From the NCBI RefSeq assembly GCF_014651035.1, contig NZ_BMWC01000008.1, positions 62,001 to 126,000 on the forward strand: 64,000 bases of DNA, read 5' to 3'. The position numbers and the translations under genes are program-made. Source of the stretch: Streptomyces lomondensis (GTDB taxonomy: Bacteria > Actinomycetota > Actinomycetes > Streptomycetales > Streptomycetaceae). How positions within the stretch are numbered: position 1 is the stretch's first letter; each line of letters starts with the position of its first letter. This document shows positions 9,091-18,733 of the stretch, piece by piece. A model generated the notes under the pieces. The model made no database searches and was not told the origin of the DNA. It saw only the letters and a list, made by a program, of their open reading frames with translations.

Positions 9091-9408
9091 CCGCGGTCCG
9101 GCCCGCAGCCGGTGCGGACGCCTCGCACGTTTGGCCGGTACCGTTCGGTGGGCAGTTAGAGAGAACTCTCACTTCTACCGGCGGGTCGATCGCCGATAAG
9201 TGGTTAAAATCGCGGTTGACCAGCGAGGACGGGGCACCTCGAAGGCTCTGAGCGCGGGCACGTCATGCGGGCGACGTACCGTATGGGCGCGGGCTCAGGT
9301 ACCGTGGAAGCCCTACGGACCGGTCTCTCTGCGGAGAGTCCGTGCCGGACCATGAACGCGTGTCAAGACTCTGGGGCCGTCGAGCCCCGTCGTTGAGGGG
9401 GTCGAGCC
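9091..9408. other. 318-bp upstream region of the DUF3073 gene
   Basis: This holds the promoter and leader of the next gene. Near 9315-9343 a bulged hairpin (ACGGA/TCCGT plus CTCTC/GAGAG, with a one-sided CCGGT bulge) lies in the probable leader. An AT-richer patch around 9196-9212 (GATAAGTGGTTAAAAT) may be the promoter. No gene was found. Confidence 0.4.
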
Positions 9409-9660
9409 ATGGGGCGCGGCCGGGCCAAGGCCAAGCAGACGAAGGTCGCCCGCCAGCTGAAGTACAACAGCGGTGGGACTGACCTCTCACGCCTGGCCGA
9501 GGAGCTGGGTGCATCGCCTTCGAATCCGCAGCCGCCTAACGGCGGGCCGTTCGAGGACGATGATCAGGACGACGACCTGTACGCACGGTACGCCGACCTC
9601 TACGAGGACGACGATGAGGACGAGGACGACCAGTCCCCGCAACATCGTCGCGGCGCTTGA
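9409..9660 (+). CDS. DUF3073 family protein
   Basis: The 83-residue protein starts MGRGRAKAKQTKVARQLKY, with a basic N-terminal half and a very acidic C-terminal half rich in Asp and Glu. This is the DUF3073 signature of actinobacteria; the function is unknown. The charge split suggests a nucleic-acid or ribosome-associated disordered protein, which is inference. GAGGGGG lies 7 bases upstream of the ATG. It converges on purM with a shared terminator. Confidence 0.88.
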   Translation: MGRGRAKAKQTKVARQLKYNSGGTDLSRLAEELGASPSNPQPPNGGPFEDDDQDDDLYARYADLYEDDDEDEDDQSPQHRRGA

Positions 9661-9678
9661 CCTTGCACTGAGCACTTG

Positions 9679-9708
9679 CCCGGTCGGTGACCTCGGTCAC
9701 CGACCGGG
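9679..9708. terminator. bidirectional terminator between DUF3073 gene and purM
   Basis: CCCGGTCGGTGACC (9679-9692) and its exact reverse complement (9695-9708) form a 14-base inverted repeat with almost no spacer, between two convergent genes. Confidence 0.75.
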
Positions 9709-9729
9709 TTCTGTGCTGCCTTCGGGTCC

Positions 9730-10797
9730 TCAGTCGGCGTAGTCACCGATCAGGGCGGCACCAGTGGTGTGCTCGCCCCGGTCCGTGATCTCGCCGGCCA
9801 CCCAGGCGTCCACGCCGCGGTCGGCGAGGGTCGCCAGGGCGACCTCCGTGGATTCCTGCGGCACGATCGCGATCATGCCGACACCCATGTTCAGGGTCTT
9901 CTCCAGCTCCAGCCGCTCGACGTTCCCCGTCCGGCCGACGAGGTCGAAGATCGGGCCCGGGGTCCAGGTGGAGCGGTCGACGATCGCGTGCAGCTCGTCG
10001 GGGATGACCCGGGCGAGGTTGGCCGCGAGTCCGCCGCCGGTGACGTGGCTGAAGGCATGCACCTCGGTGGTGCGCATCAGGGCCAGGCAGTCCAGCGAGT
10101 AGATCTTCGTCGGCTCCAGCAGCTCTTCGCCGAGGGTGCGGCCGAGCTCCTCGATGTGCGCGTCCAGCGCGAGGCCCGCCTGGTTCAGCAGGACGTGCCG
10201 GACGAGGGAGTACCCGTTCGAGTGAAGACCGGAGGACGCCATGGCGATCACCGCGTCACCCGTCCGGATACGATCCGCGCCGAGCAGCCGGTCGGCCTCC
10301 ACGACGCCCGTACCGGCGCCGGCGACGTCGAAGTCGTCCTCGCCCAGCAGGCCCGGGTGCTCGGCCGTCTCGCCGCCGACCAGGGCGCAGCCGGCCAGCA
10401 CACAGCCCTCGGCGATGCCCTTGACGATGGCGGCGACCCGCTCGGGGTGGACCTTGCCGACGCAGATGTAGTCAGTCATGAACAGCGGCTCGGCGCCGCA
10501 GACCACGATGTCGTCCATGACCATGGCGACCAGGTCGTGGCCGATCGTGTCGTAGACGCCCAGCTGGCGGGCGATGTCGACCTTGGTGCCGACGCCGTCG
10601 GTGGCGGAGGCGAGCAGGGGCCGCTCGTAGTTCTTCAGGGCGGAGGCGTCGAAGAGGCCGGCGAACCCGCCGAGGCCGCCGAGGACCTCGGGGCGCTGGG
10701 CCTTCTTCACCCACTCCTTCATCAGCTCGACGGCGCGGTCGCCCGCTTCGATGTCGACGCCCGCAGCTGCGTAGCTGGCACCAGTTGTCTCAGACAT
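9730..10797 (-). CDS. purM: phosphoribosylformylglycinamidine cyclo-ligase (AIR synthetase)
   Basis: The 355-residue protein carries the AIRS pattern: Gly-rich GGFAGLFD near the start, DGVGTK, GHDLVAMVMDDIVVCGAEPLF, and GGETAEHPG. It uses ATP to close formylglycinamidine ribotide into aminoimidazole ribotide, step 5 of purine synthesis. It follows purF on the same strand with a 45-bp gap, so the two are almost certainly co-transcribed. The length is normal and the start MSETTGASYAAAGVD is typical. Confidence 0.97.
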   Translation of the reverse strand: MSETTGASYAAAGVDIEAGDRAVELMKEWVKKAQRPEVLGGLGGFAGLFDASALKNYERPLLASATDGVGTKVDIARQLGVYDTIGHDLVAMVMDDIVVCGAEPLFMTDYICVGKVHPERVAAIVKGIAEGCVLAGCALVGGETAEHPGLLGEDDFDVAGAGTGVVEADRLLGADRIRTGDAVIAMASSGLHSNGYSLVRHVLLNQAGLALDAHIEELGRTLGEELLEPTKIYSLDCLALMRTTEVHAFSHVTGGGLAANLARVIPDELHAIVDRSTWTPGPIFDLVGRTGNVERLELEKTLNMGVGMIAIVPQESTEVALATLADRGVDAWVAGEITDRGEHTTGAALIGDYAD

Positions 10798-10842
10798 GGC
10801 TAATGAGAACCTTCGTGTCGTACAGCAGGTAGTGCGGGCTGC

Positions 10843-12372
10843 CTACGGGCGGCGGATCGCGTCGGTGGCGGCCGTGGCGGCCGGGCCGGCGGCCAGCTCC
10901 GTCTCCAGCAGCTGCTTGCCGAGCAGCTCGGGGTCGGGCAGCTCCATCGGGTACTCGCCGTCGAAGCAGGCGCGGCACAGGTTCGGCTTGGCGATGGTGG
11001 TCGCCTCGATCATGCCGTCGATGGAGATGTAGGCCAGGGAGTCGGCGCCGAGCGAGGTGCCGATCTCGTCGATCGTCATGCCGTTGGCGATGAGCTCGGC
11101 GCGGGTGGCGAAGTCGATGCCGAAGAAGCACGGCCACTTCACGGGCGGCGAGGAGATCCGGATGTGGACCTCGGCGGCGCCCGCCTCGCGGAGCATGCGG
11201 ACCAGGGCCCGCTGGGTGTTGCCGCGCACGATCGAGTCGTCGACGACGACCAGGCGCTTGCCCTTGATGACTTCCTTCAGCGGGTTCAGCTTCAGGCGGA
11301 TGCCCAGCTGGCGGATGGTCTGCGAGGGCTGGATGAACGTACGGCCGACGTAGGCGTTCTTCACCAGGCCGGCGCCGAAGGGGATGCCGGACGCCTCCGC
11401 GTAGCCGATCGCGGCCGGGGTGCCGGACTCCGGGGTCGCTATCACCAGGTCGGCCTCGACCGGAGACTCCTTCGCCAGCTTGCGGCCCATCTCCACACGG
11501 GAGAGGTAGACGTTCCGGCCGGCGATGTCGGTGTCCGGGCGGGCCAGGTACACGTACTCGAAGACGCAGCCCTTGGGCTTCGCTTCCGCGAATCGGGAGG
11601 TGCGCAGGCCGTTCTCGTCGATGGCGACGAACTCGCCCGGCTCGATCTCGCGGACGTAAGCGGCGCCGCAGATGTCGAGGGCGGCGGACTCGGAGGCGAC
11701 GACCCAGCCGCGCTCCAGGCGGCCGAGGACCAGGGGGCGGATACCCTGCGGGTCGCGGGCCGCGTACAGGGTGTGCTCGTCCATGAAGACGAGGGAGAAG
11801 GCGCCCCGGACCTGCGGGAGGACGCTGTGGGCGGCCTCCTCGATGGTCAGCGGCTTGCCGTCCTCGTCCGTCTGGGCCGCGAGGAGCGCGGTGAGCAGGT
11901 CGGTGTCGTTGGTCGCCGCGACGCGCGGGGTGCGGCCGCCCTCCTGCTTGGGGAGGTCGGCGACCATCTCGGCGAGCTGGGCGGTGTTGACGAGGTTGCC
12001 GTTGTGGCCGAGCGCGATGGAGCCGTGCCCGGTGGCGCGGAACGTCGGCTGGGCGTTCTCCCAGACCGATGCGCCGGTGGTCGAGTAGCGGGCGTGTCCG
12101 ACCGCGATGTGTCCCTGGAGCGAGCCGAGGGACGTCTCGTCGAAGACCTGGGAGACCAGGCCCATGTCCTTGAAGACGAGGATCTGCGAGCCGTTGCTGA
12201 CCGCGATTCCCGCGGATTCCTGGCCTCGATGCTGGAGGGCGTAGAGCCCGAAGTACGTGAGCTTGGCGACCTCTTCGCCCGGAGCCCAGACACCGAAGAC
12301 GCCGCAAGCGTCCTGGGGGCCCTTCTCACCGGGGAGCAGGTCGTGGTTGAGTCGTCCGTCACCACGTGGCAC
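10843..12372 (-). CDS. purF: amidophosphoribosyltransferase
   Basis: The 509-residue protein has a short propeptide ending before Cys23 (GPQDACGVFG), the N-terminal nucleophile of the glutaminase domain. The PRPP-binding loop reads VVVDDSIVRGNT. The C-terminal CRACFDGEYPMELP fits the Fe-S class of PurF (Bacillus type), which has cleaved propeptides. It makes phosphoribosylamine from PRPP and glutamine, the committed step of purine synthesis. It is upstream of purM in the same operon. Confidence 0.97.
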   Translation of the reverse strand: MPRGDGRLNHDLLPGEKGPQDACGVFGVWAPGEEVAKLTYFGLYALQHRGQESAGIAVSNGSQILVFKDMGLVSQVFDETSLGSLQGHIAVGHARYSTTGASVWENAQPTFRATGHGSIALGHNGNLVNTAQLAEMVADLPKQEGGRTPRVAATNDTDLLTALLAAQTDEDGKPLTIEEAAHSVLPQVRGAFSLVFMDEHTLYAARDPQGIRPLVLGRLERGWVVASESAALDICGAAYVREIEPGEFVAIDENGLRTSRFAEAKPKGCVFEYVYLARPDTDIAGRNVYLSRVEMGRKLAKESPVEADLVIATPESGTPAAIGYAEASGIPFGAGLVKNAYVGRTFIQPSQTIRQLGIRLKLNPLKEVIKGKRLVVVDDSIVRGNTQRALVRMLREAGAAEVHIRISSPPVKWPCFFGIDFATRAELIANGMTIDEIGTSLGADSLAYISIDGMIEATTIAKPNLCRACFDGEYPMELPDPELLGKQLLETELAAGPAATAATDAIRRP

Positions 12373-12435
12373 GCCACCGAGTGTAGGCGAGGTCGACCAC
12401 TGGTCCGAATTGGGGATACCGGACTTTCCGGTGGA

Positions 12436-13212
12436 TCACCGCTCGGCGACAGCTCGCACACTCGTGCCGTTTTCGCTGGTCAGGGTGAGGGTTTGGTGAT
12501 CGACTCGGTACTTCGCCGTCCCGTCGAAAAGTCGCAGCAGCTTCTTCTCGTCGGCCATGAGTGAGTCTTCGCACATCATCCGGGTCGTGGCCGGGGGGCC
12601 GAGGGTGATATGGCCGTCGCGGACGGTGGCCTTGGCGTTGACCTTGTTGCAGCCGAGGCTGCCGGCGACGGTGCCCTTCTTCTCGTCGAAGGTGAGGTGG
12701 GCGCGGTCGTCGGCCCTCGGGGTCGTGACGGTCCACTTGGTGCCGCTGAGCGGGGCGTCCTTGGCCTCGGTCAGGCGGACGGTGTCCCCGTCGCCGGTGG
12801 TGAGGGTGAGGCGGCCGTTCTCCGTGCGGGCCTGGAGCTCGCCGTCGGAGAGGGTGCGGGACAGGGTCTGTTCGAAGGTCGCGGGCACCTTGTCGCAGGC
12901 CATCTCGGTCGCCGCGGTGTCGGTGAGCCGGACGCGGTCGCCGTCGACGGTGGCCCGGGCGCTGAAGTTGTTGCAGCCGAAGCTGCCCTCGGCCCGGCCG
13001 CCCTCGCCGATCGTCACGTGCGCGCCGGCGGGGGCGCGGTGGGTGGTGCCGTCCACCGTGACGCTGTCGATGCTCCAGTGCACACCGGTCACGGGCTGGT
13101 CGGCACCGACGGAGCCGCTGCCGCTGTCCGCCTGCTCACTGCCGCAGGCCGCCGCGAGCGGGACGAGCACGGCGACGGCCGTCAGGGTCATGCGCTGCTT
13201 CTGCCTGTACAT
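12436..13212 (-). CDS. lipoprotein with two META (HslJ-like) domains
   Basis: The 258-residue protein has a short basic N-terminus, a hydrophobic stretch and a lipobox LAAAC, so it is a membrane-anchored lipoprotein. Two repeats follow, each with a 'G-x-x-x-C-N' core (GSFGCNNFSA and GSLGCNKVNA) and a later 'TxMxC' (ATEMAC, TTRMMC). This is the META/HslJ domain pattern with its paired cysteines. HslJ-type domains are linked to envelope stress and drug tolerance. The start could instead be the Met 7 codons downstream, since no strong ribosome-binding site precedes the first ATG. Confidence 0.85.
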   Translation of the reverse strand: MYRQKQRMTLTAVAVLVPLAAACGSEQADSGSGSVGADQPVTGVHWSIDSVTVDGTTHRAPAGAHVTIGEGGRAEGSFGCNNFSARATVDGDRVRLTDTAATEMACDKVPATFEQTLSRTLSDGELQARTENGRLTLTTGDGDTVRLTEAKDAPLSGTKWTVTTPRADDRAHLTFDEKKGTVAGSLGCNKVNAKATVRDGHITLGPPATTRMMCEDSLMADEKKLLRLFDGTAKYRVDHQTLTLTSENGTSVRAVAER

Positions 13213-13276
13213 GCCGATTCGACGGGGAGGGGGAGTGATCGGTTCCCCTCCGGCCGCCCCGTCCGTTTCCCTCCGC

Positions 13277-14074
13277 TCACCCCATCAGGGGCAGCAGTCC
13301 CCGGAGATCCGCCCGTTCCCCGCCGGCGCTGACCTTGGCGTCCCGGAGCGCCTGGTCCCAGGAGAGCCGCCCGGTCGCCAGCCGGATCCAGGTCAGCGGG
13401 TCCGTTTCGACCACGTTGGGCGGGGTGCCCCGGGTGTGCCTCGGACCCTCCACGCACTGCACCACCGCGTAGGGCGGGACCCGCACCTCCGTCGAGCCGC
13501 CGGGCGCCTTCGCGGCGAGCGCGTCGGCCAGCAGCCGGGTGCAGGCGGCGAGGGCCTGACGGTCGTAGGGGATGTCCAGGCCGGGGACGGCGGCGTTGAG
13601 GTCGTCGGTGTGGACGACGAGTTCGACGGTGCGGGTGACCAGGTAGTCCGCGAGGGTCATGGCACCCGTGCGAGCGGCCAGGACGCGGGTGCCGGGGGCG
13701 CCCGCGAGCTTCTCGGCGAAGCGCTCCGCGGTCCTGGCGTACAGGGCGTCGAGGTCGGGGTCGGCCTCGGCGAGCTGCCGGGTGCCGTCGTCGATGCCGA
13801 CGGCCCGGGCAGCGGTGGCGAAGGGCCAGTCGAGGAGACCGAGTTCCGGTTTGGCCGGCTCGTCGCGGTCGAGGTTGCGGCTGACGCTCTCCAGGGCCAT
13901 GGTCACGTGGGCCGCCAGCTCCCGGACCGTCCAGTCGCCGAGCCGGGTGGGCAGGGCGAGTTGCTCGGGGGTGAGGCCGGCGACAGCGGTCCGTACGTTC
14001 CCGAACTGGGCGAGCACGGCCGCCCGGATCTTGACGGGGTCGTAGCTGCGGGTGCGCTTCTTGGCCGGGGACAT
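13277..14074 (-). CDS. maleylpyruvate isomerase N-terminal / sterol-carrier-like family protein
   Basis: The 265-residue protein starts MSPAKKRTRSYDP and has a DinB-like four-helix N-terminal domain with LGDWTVRELAAHV and later TRTVELVVHTDDL, the His-containing helix pattern of mycothiol-dependent maleylpyruvate isomerase-type proteins. The C-terminal part (about residues 190-265) resembles an SCP2-like sterol-carrier fold. The substrate is unknown. Its start lies 5 bp after the M23 gene stop, making it the third gene of the ArsR-M23-SCP operon. The ATG at 14074 was chosen over a long upstream extension that reads through the M23 gene in another frame. Confidence 0.75.
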   Translation of the reverse strand: MSPAKKRTRSYDPVKIRAAVLAQFGNVRTAVAGLTPEQLALPTRLGDWTVRELAAHVTMALESVSRNLDRDEPAKPELGLLDWPFATAARAVGIDDGTRQLAEADPDLDALYARTAERFAEKLAGAPGTRVLAARTGAMTLADYLVTRTVELVVHTDDLNAAVPGLDIPYDRQALAACTRLLADALAAKAPGGSTEVRVPPYAVVQCVEGPRHTRGTPPNVVETDPLTWIRLATGRLSWDQALRDAKVSAGGERADLRGLLPLMG

Positions 14075-14079
14075 GGAGG

Positions 14080-14913
14080 TCAGCCTAGAGCGACGGTCGT
14101 CGGCGGCGCCTCGAAGATCTCTCCGTTGCGCGGCACGCCGATTCCGCGCCAGGTGAAGGGGACGCCCCGGGCCGCGTCCGGGTCCGGGCCGTCCATCAGC
14201 TGGAAGTGGAGGTGCGGCTCGGAGGAGTTGCCCGAGTTGCCGCAGCGGGCGAGCGGCTGCCCGGCGTGCACGCGGTCGCCCTCGCGGACGGTGAGCGAGC
14301 CGCGCTGCAGGTGGGCGTAGGCGGCGTAGGTGCCGTCGCCGAGGTCGAGGACGAGGTGGTTGCCGAGGAGGCGGCGGGTGCCGGACATCTCGCGCACCGA
14401 GGCCTCGATCAGCATCAGGTACAGCAGTCCCGGCAGGGACGTGCGGCTGAGGTGGTCGCGCTGACGGTCTTCCGCCCGGACGACCGTGGCGTCGGCGACC
14501 GCGAGGATCGGGGCGCCGAAGGCCGGGAAGTCCTGGGGGCGGCGGATGAGCGGCCACAGCCACCGGAAGGCGGGGCGGGCGCCCGGCTCGGGCTCGGCGA
14601 GGATGTCGATCGCGTACGTCTGACCGTGGGCGTGGACGCCGTGGCTCGGGGTGCGGTCGGCCGGGCTGTTCAGCGCGGACCAGCGGCCGGTGACCGGCGG
14701 GTCCACCTCGACGGGCTCGCGGGCCGCCCGTGGGCTGTCCGGGGCGCCGCCCCACCGGTTGGCGACGGTGACGACGGCGTACGCCAGGACCAGCGGCAGG
14801 CAGTTCCACAGGACGTGGTAGCCCCAGTCGAAGCAGATGTGTGCGACCACCAGGGCGATGAAGACCAGCTGTAATCCCCGGAAAGCCACCATGCCGAGCT
14901 TGCGTGCGGACAT
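14080..14913 (-). CDS. membrane-anchored M23 family peptidase
   Basis: The 277-residue protein has two hydrophobic segments near residues 8-50 and then an M23 lysostaphin-like domain. The catalytic motifs are SHGVHAHGQTYAID (HxxxD) and NSSEPHLHFQL (HxH). It probably cleaves peptide cross-bridges in the cell wall from the outer face of the membrane. GGGGGACAGG precedes the ATG at 14913. It lies 22 bp after the ArsR gene, which probably controls it. The first metal ligand region is spaced further from the HxH motif than in many M23 enzymes because of a long inserted segment. Confidence 0.85.
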   Translation of the reverse strand: MSARKLGMVAFRGLQLVFIALVVAHICFDWGYHVLWNCLPLVLAYAVVTVANRWGGAPDSPRAAREPVEVDPPVTGRWSALNSPADRTPSHGVHAHGQTYAIDILAEPEPGARPAFRWLWPLIRRPQDFPAFGAPILAVADATVVRAEDRQRDHLSRTSLPGLLYLMLIEASVREMSGTRRLLGNHLVLDLGDGTYAAYAHLQRGSLTVREGDRVHAGQPLARCGNSGNSSEPHLHFQLMDGPDPDAARGVPFTWRGIGVPRNGEIFEAPPTTVALG

Positions 14914-14935
14914 CCTGTCCCCCTTCGATGCGTTC

Positions 14936-15436
14936 TTATGGACGGGCCGTCGCCAGCGCCACCAGCAGCGGTACGACCCGCCCCGGCGGCACCTCGTGGC
15001 GGCCCCGGCCGGTCGTGTGCAGCCAGCCGGTGCCGGTGAGCTGGCGCAGGTGGTGGTAGATCTGGCCGGTCGTGCCGACCTCGTCCAGCTCGGCGAGTTC
15101 GGCCGCGGTGCGCCGGCCGCCGAGGATCTCGCGCAGCAGCCGGAGCCGGACCGGGTGGCCGAGGGCCGCGAACGACTCGGCGGCCGCCGTCCAGTCGCCC
15201 TCCAGCAGGTCTTCCGTGAGGGCGCCCAGCTGCCAGGCGTACTGCTCACCCGTCGGCAGCCGTACGGAGCCGGTGTAGAGGACGCCTCCGTCGGTGGCTC
15301 CCACCTCGGACAGCTGCTCCTTCAGCCCGTTCAGGGCCCAGAAGTCGCCGCCGTCCAGGCGGGGTCCGGTGCGCTGGGCGCCTTCCAGTGCCGCCAGTCG
15401 GCGCTCCAGGTCGGCGACGCGTTGTTCGAGATCCAC
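14936..15436 (-). CDS. ArsR-type winged-helix regulator
   Basis: The 166-residue protein has an N-terminal coiled coil (LEQRVADLERRLAALEG). A winged helix-turn-helix of the ArsR/GntR-like class occupies about residues 85-150 (FAALGHPVRLRLLREIL...TAAELAEL...GQIYHHLRQL). No metal-binding cysteine pair is present, so it is unlikely to be a metal sensor. It is the first gene of the operon with the M23 peptidase and the SCP-like protein. Family members commonly repress their own operons. Confidence 0.82.
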   Translation of the reverse strand: MDLEQRVADLERRLAALEGAQRTGPRLDGGDFWALNGLKEQLSEVGATDGGVLYTGSVRLPTGEQYAWQLGALTEDLLEGDWTAAAESFAALGHPVRLRLLREILGGRRTAAELAELDEVGTTGQIYHHLRQLTGTGWLHTTGRGRHEVPPGRVVPLLVALATARP

Positions 15437-15490
15437 GCCACGATATTACGGAACTACGTAATTACGTTCAAGAGCGGAATCCGGACACGG

Positions 15491-15526
15491 CGAAGCCCCC
15501 GCCCGGCGGACCGGACGGGGGCTTCG
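15491..15526 (-). terminator. terminator of the purS-purQ-purL operon
   Basis: CGAAGCCCCCG (15491-15501) pairs perfectly with 15516-15526, with additional pairing inside the loop. It lies 12 bp downstream of the purL stop. It has no U tract, as often seen in this genus. Confidence 0.7.
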
Positions 15527-15537
15527 GAGGGAGTTGC

Positions 15538-17796
15538 CTACGCCAGCAGCGCCGGAATCGTCCCCTCGTGCGCCTCGCGCAGCTCGGACAGGGTGAGCGC
15601 GAACTCGCCCTGGACGTCCACCGTGTCGCCGTCGACGACACCGATGCGGGTGGCCGGGAGGCCCCGGGCGCCGCACATGTCGTTGAAGCGGAGCTCCTCG
15701 GAGCGCGGCACGGCGACGATCGCGCGGCCGGCCGACTCGGAGAAGAGGAAGGTGAACGCGTCGAGCCCGTCCGGGACGATCAGGCGCGCGCCCTTGCCGC
15801 CGAGCAGCGCCGACTCGACCACGGCCTGGATCAGACCGCCGTCGGACAGGTCGTGCGCGGAGTCGATCATGCCGTCGCGGGAGGCGGCGATCAGGATCTC
15901 GGCGAGCAGCCGCTCGCGCTCCAGGTCGACCTTGGGCGGCAGACCGCCGAGGTGGTCGTGCACGACCTGGGACCAGGCCGAGCCGCCGAACTCCTCACGC
16001 GTGTCGCCGAGGAGGTAGAGCAGCTGGCCCTCCTCCTGGAAGGCGACCGGCGTGCGGCGGGCCACGTCGTCGATCACGCCGAGGACCGCGACCACCGGGG
16101 TCGGGTGGATGGCGGCCTCGCCCGTCTGGTTGTACAGCGACACGTTGCCGCCGGTCACCGGCGTGCCCAGCTGCTGGCAGGCGTCCGCCAGACCGCGCAC
16201 GGCCTCCGCGAACTGCCACATGACCGCCGGGTCCTCGGGCGAACCGAAGTTCAGGCAGTCGGAGACCGCGAGCGGCTTGGCGCCGGTCGTGGCGACATTG
16301 CGGTACGCCTCCGCCAGGGCCAGCTGCGCGCCCGCGTACGGGTCGAGCTTGGCGTACCGGCCGTTGCCGTCCGTGGCGAGGGCCACGCCGAGGCCGGTCT
16401 CCTCGTCGATCCGGATCATGCCGGAGTCCTCGGGCTGGGCGAGGACGGTGTTGCCCTGCACGAAGTGGTCGTACTGGCTGGTGATCCAGGACTTGGAGGC
16501 CTGGTTCGGGGAGGCGACCAGCTTCAGGACCTGGTCCTTCAGCTCCTCGGACGTCTGCGGACGCGGCAGCTTGTTCGCGTCGTCCGCCTGGAGGGCGTCC
16601 TGCCAGGACGGGCGGGCGTAGGGGCGCTCGTAGACCGGGCCCTCGTGCGCCACCGTGCGCGGGTCGACGTCGACGATCTTGCCGCCGTGCCAGTAGATCT
16701 CCAGGCGGTCGCCGTCGGTCACCTCACCGATGACGGTGGCGATGACGTCCCACTTCTCGCAGATCTCCAGGAAGCGGTCGACCTTCTCCGGCTCGACGAC
16801 CGCGCACATGCGCTCCTGCGACTCGCTCATGAGGATCTCCTCGGGCGAGAGCGTGGAGTCGCGCAGCGGGACGTCGTCCAGGGTGACGCGCATGCCGCCC
16901 GAGCCGTTCGAGGCGAGCTCGGACGTGGCGCAGGACAGGCCGGCCGCGCCGAGGTCCTGGATGCCGACGACCAGCTTCTCCTTGAAGGCCTCCAGGGTGC
17001 ACTCGATGAGCAGCTTCTCCTGGAAGGGGTCGCCGACCTGGACGGCCGGGCGCTTGGAGGGCTTGGCGTCGTCGAAGGTCTCGGAGGCGAGGATGGAGGC
17101 GCCGCCGATGCCGTCACCACCCGTCCGGGCCCCGTACAGGATGACCTTGTTGCCCGCGCCGGACGCCTTCGCGAGGTGGATGTCCTCGTGCCGCATCACA
17201 CCGATGCAGCCGGCGTTGACCAGCGGGTTGCCCTGGTAGCAGGAGTCGAAGACGACCTCACCGCCGATGTTGGGCAGGCCCAGGCAGTTGCCGTAGCCGC
17301 CGATGCCGGCGACGACACCCGGCAGCACGCGCTTGGTGTCGGGGTGGTCGGCCGCGCCGAACCGCAGCGGGTCGACGACCGCGACCGGCCGGGCGCCCAT
17401 GGCGATGATGTCGCGGACGATGCCACCGACACCCGTGGCCGCGCCCTGGTAGGGCTCGACGTACGACGGGTGGTTGTGCGACTCGACCTTGAAAGTGACC
17501 GCGTAGCCCTGGCCGACGTCCACGACACCGGCGTTCTCGCCGATGCCGACCAGCATGGCGTCGTTCTCGGGTGCCTTCTCGCCGAACTGGCGCAGGTGCA
17601 CCTTGCTGCTCTTGTACGAGCAGTGCTCCGACCACATCACCGAGTACATGGCGAGCTCGGCCCCGGTGGGCCGGCGGCCGAGGATCTCCACGACCCGCTC
17701 GTACTCGTCCTTCTTCAGGCCCAGTTCGGCCCAGGGCAGCTCGACGTCGGGGGTCGCGGCCGCGTGCTCGACCGTGTCCAGAGGCGTCCGGCTCAT
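15538..17796 (-). CDS. purL: phosphoribosylformylglycinamidine synthase subunit PurL
   Basis: The 752-residue protein is the small, Gram-positive type PurL that works with PurQ and PurS. Visible motifs include [12 protein letters not shown] near residue 55, [27 protein letters not shown], and later ISLYNQ-like and DLSDGGL segments. The complex turns FGAR into FGAM with ATP and glutamine-derived ammonia. Its ATG overlaps the purQ stop (ATGA at 17793-17796), so translation is coupled. Confidence 0.97.
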   Translation of the reverse strand: MSRTPLDTVEHAAATPDVELPWAELGLKKDEYERVVEILGRRPTGAELAMYSVMWSEHCSYKSSKVHLRQFGEKAPENDAMLVGIGENAGVVDVGQGYAVTFKVESHNHPSYVEPYQGAATGVGGIVRDIIAMGARPVAVVDPLRFGAADHPDTKRVLPGVVAGIGGYGNCLGLPNIGGEVVFDSCYQGNPLVNAGCIGVMRHEDIHLAKASGAGNKVILYGARTGGDGIGGASILASETFDDAKPSKRPAVQVGDPFQEKLLIECTLEAFKEKLVVGIQDLGAAGLSCATSELASNGSGGMRVTLDDVPLRDSTLSPEEILMSESQERMCAVVEPEKVDRFLEICEKWDVIATVIGEVTDGDRLEIYWHGGKIVDVDPRTVAHEGPVYERPYARPSWQDALQADDANKLPRPQTSEELKDQVLKLVASPNQASKSWITSQYDHFVQGNTVLAQPEDSGMIRIDEETGLGVALATDGNGRYAKLDPYAGAQLALAEAYRNVATTGAKPLAVSDCLNFGSPEDPAVMWQFAEAVRGLADACQQLGTPVTGGNVSLYNQTGEAAIHPTPVVAVLGVIDDVARRTPVAFQEEGQLLYLLGDTREEFGGSAWSQVVHDHLGGLPPKVDLERERLLAEILIAASRDGMIDSAHDLSDGGLIQAVVESALLGGKGARLIVPDGLDAFTFLFSESAGRAIVAVPRSEELRFNDMCGARGLPATRIGVVDGDTVDVQGEFALTLSELREAHEGTIPALLA

Positions 17797-18473
17797 GCGT
17801 TGACCAGCTTCTTGAGGATCGAGGTGAAGAACGGGAGGCCGTCGGTGCGACCGGTGCCGATCAGCGGCTCGACGGCGTGCTCGGGGTGCGGCATCAGGCC
17901 TACGACGTTGCCGGCCTCGTTGGTGACACCCGCGATGTCGTTGTTCGAGCCGTTGGGGTTGACGTCCAGGTACCGGAAGGCGACCCGGCCCTCGGACTCC
18001 AGCGTGTCCAGCGTGCGCTGGTCGGCGACGTACTGCCCGTCGATGTTCTTCAGCGGGATGTGGATCTCCTGGCCGGCGGTGTAGTCGCTGGTCCAGGCCG
18101 TCTCGGCGTTCTCCACGCGCAGCTTCTGGTCACGGCAGATGAAGTGCAGGTGGTTGTTGCGCAGCATCGTGCCGGGCAGCAGGTGGGCCTCGGTGAGGAT
18201 CTGGAAGCCGTTGCAGATGCCGAGCACCGGCAGTCCGGCCCTCGCCTGCTCCAGCAGCGGCTCCATGACCGGCGAGAAACGGGCGATGGCCCCGGCGCGC
18301 AGATAGTCGCCGTAGGAGAAACCACCGCACAGCACCACGGCGTCGACCTGCTTGAGGTCCTTGTCCTTGTGCCACAGGGCGACCGGCTCGGCGCCCGCCA
18401 GACGGATCGCGCGCTGGGTGTCCCGGTCGTCCAGACTGCCGGGGAAAGTGACGACGCCAATACGAGCGGTCAC
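17793..18473 (-). CDS. purQ: phosphoribosylformylglycinamidine synthase glutaminase subunit PurQ
   Basis: The 226-residue class I glutamine amidotransferase has the nucleophile elbow GICNGFQ (catalytic Cys), [17 protein letters not shown], and the C-terminal PHPEHA with the catalytic His-x-Glu. It supplies ammonia to PurL. The start is GTG at 18473, and GTGA overlaps the purS stop. It is the middle gene of purS-purQ-purL. Confidence 0.97.
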   Translation of the reverse strand: MTARIGVVTFPGSLDDRDTQRAIRLAGAEPVALWHKDKDLKQVDAVVLCGGFSYGDYLRAGAIARFSPVMEPLLEQARAGLPVLGICNGFQILTEAHLLPGTMLRNNHLHFICRDQKLRVENAETAWTSDYTAGQEIHIPLKNIDGQYVADQRTLDTLESEGRVAFRYLDVNPNGSNNDIAGVTNEAGNVVGLMPHPEHAVEPLIGTGRTDGLPFFTSILKKLVNA

Positions 18474-18733
18474 TTCACGGCCTCCGCGACTTCCTCGACC
18501 CGGACGGTGAAGTCCTCGATCACGGTGTTCGCGAGGAACGACTCCGCAAGATCGTGAATGCGGGCGAGGGCGGCCTCGTCGACCGGCCCGTCAACTTCCA
18601 GTTCGAAACGCTTTCCCTGGCGGACGTCCGAGATCCCGTCGAAACCCAGCCGCGGCAGTGCGCGCTGCACCGCCTGGCCCTGGGGGTCGAGGATCTCCGG
18701 CTTGAGCATGACGTCGACTACGACGCGTGCCAC
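18470..18733 (-). CDS. purS: phosphoribosylformylglycinamidine synthase subunit PurS
   Basis: The 87-residue protein starts [20 protein letters not shown], the standard PurS sequence. It bridges PurQ and PurL in the FGAM synthase complex. I chose the GTG at 18733 because GGGAG lies about 6 bases upstream; a second GTG two codons earlier (18739) overlaps that ribosome-binding site. It is the first gene of the operon. Confidence 0.95.
   Translation of the reverse strand: MARVVVDVMLKPEILDPQGQAVQRALPRLGFDGISDVRQGKRFELEVDGPVDEAALARIHDLAESFLANTVIEDFTVRVEEVAEAVK

Noticed and set aside
15388-18084. A 898-residue plus-strand frame across purL
   Set aside because: Codon-bias shadow of purL and the arsR gene; no recognisable motifs.
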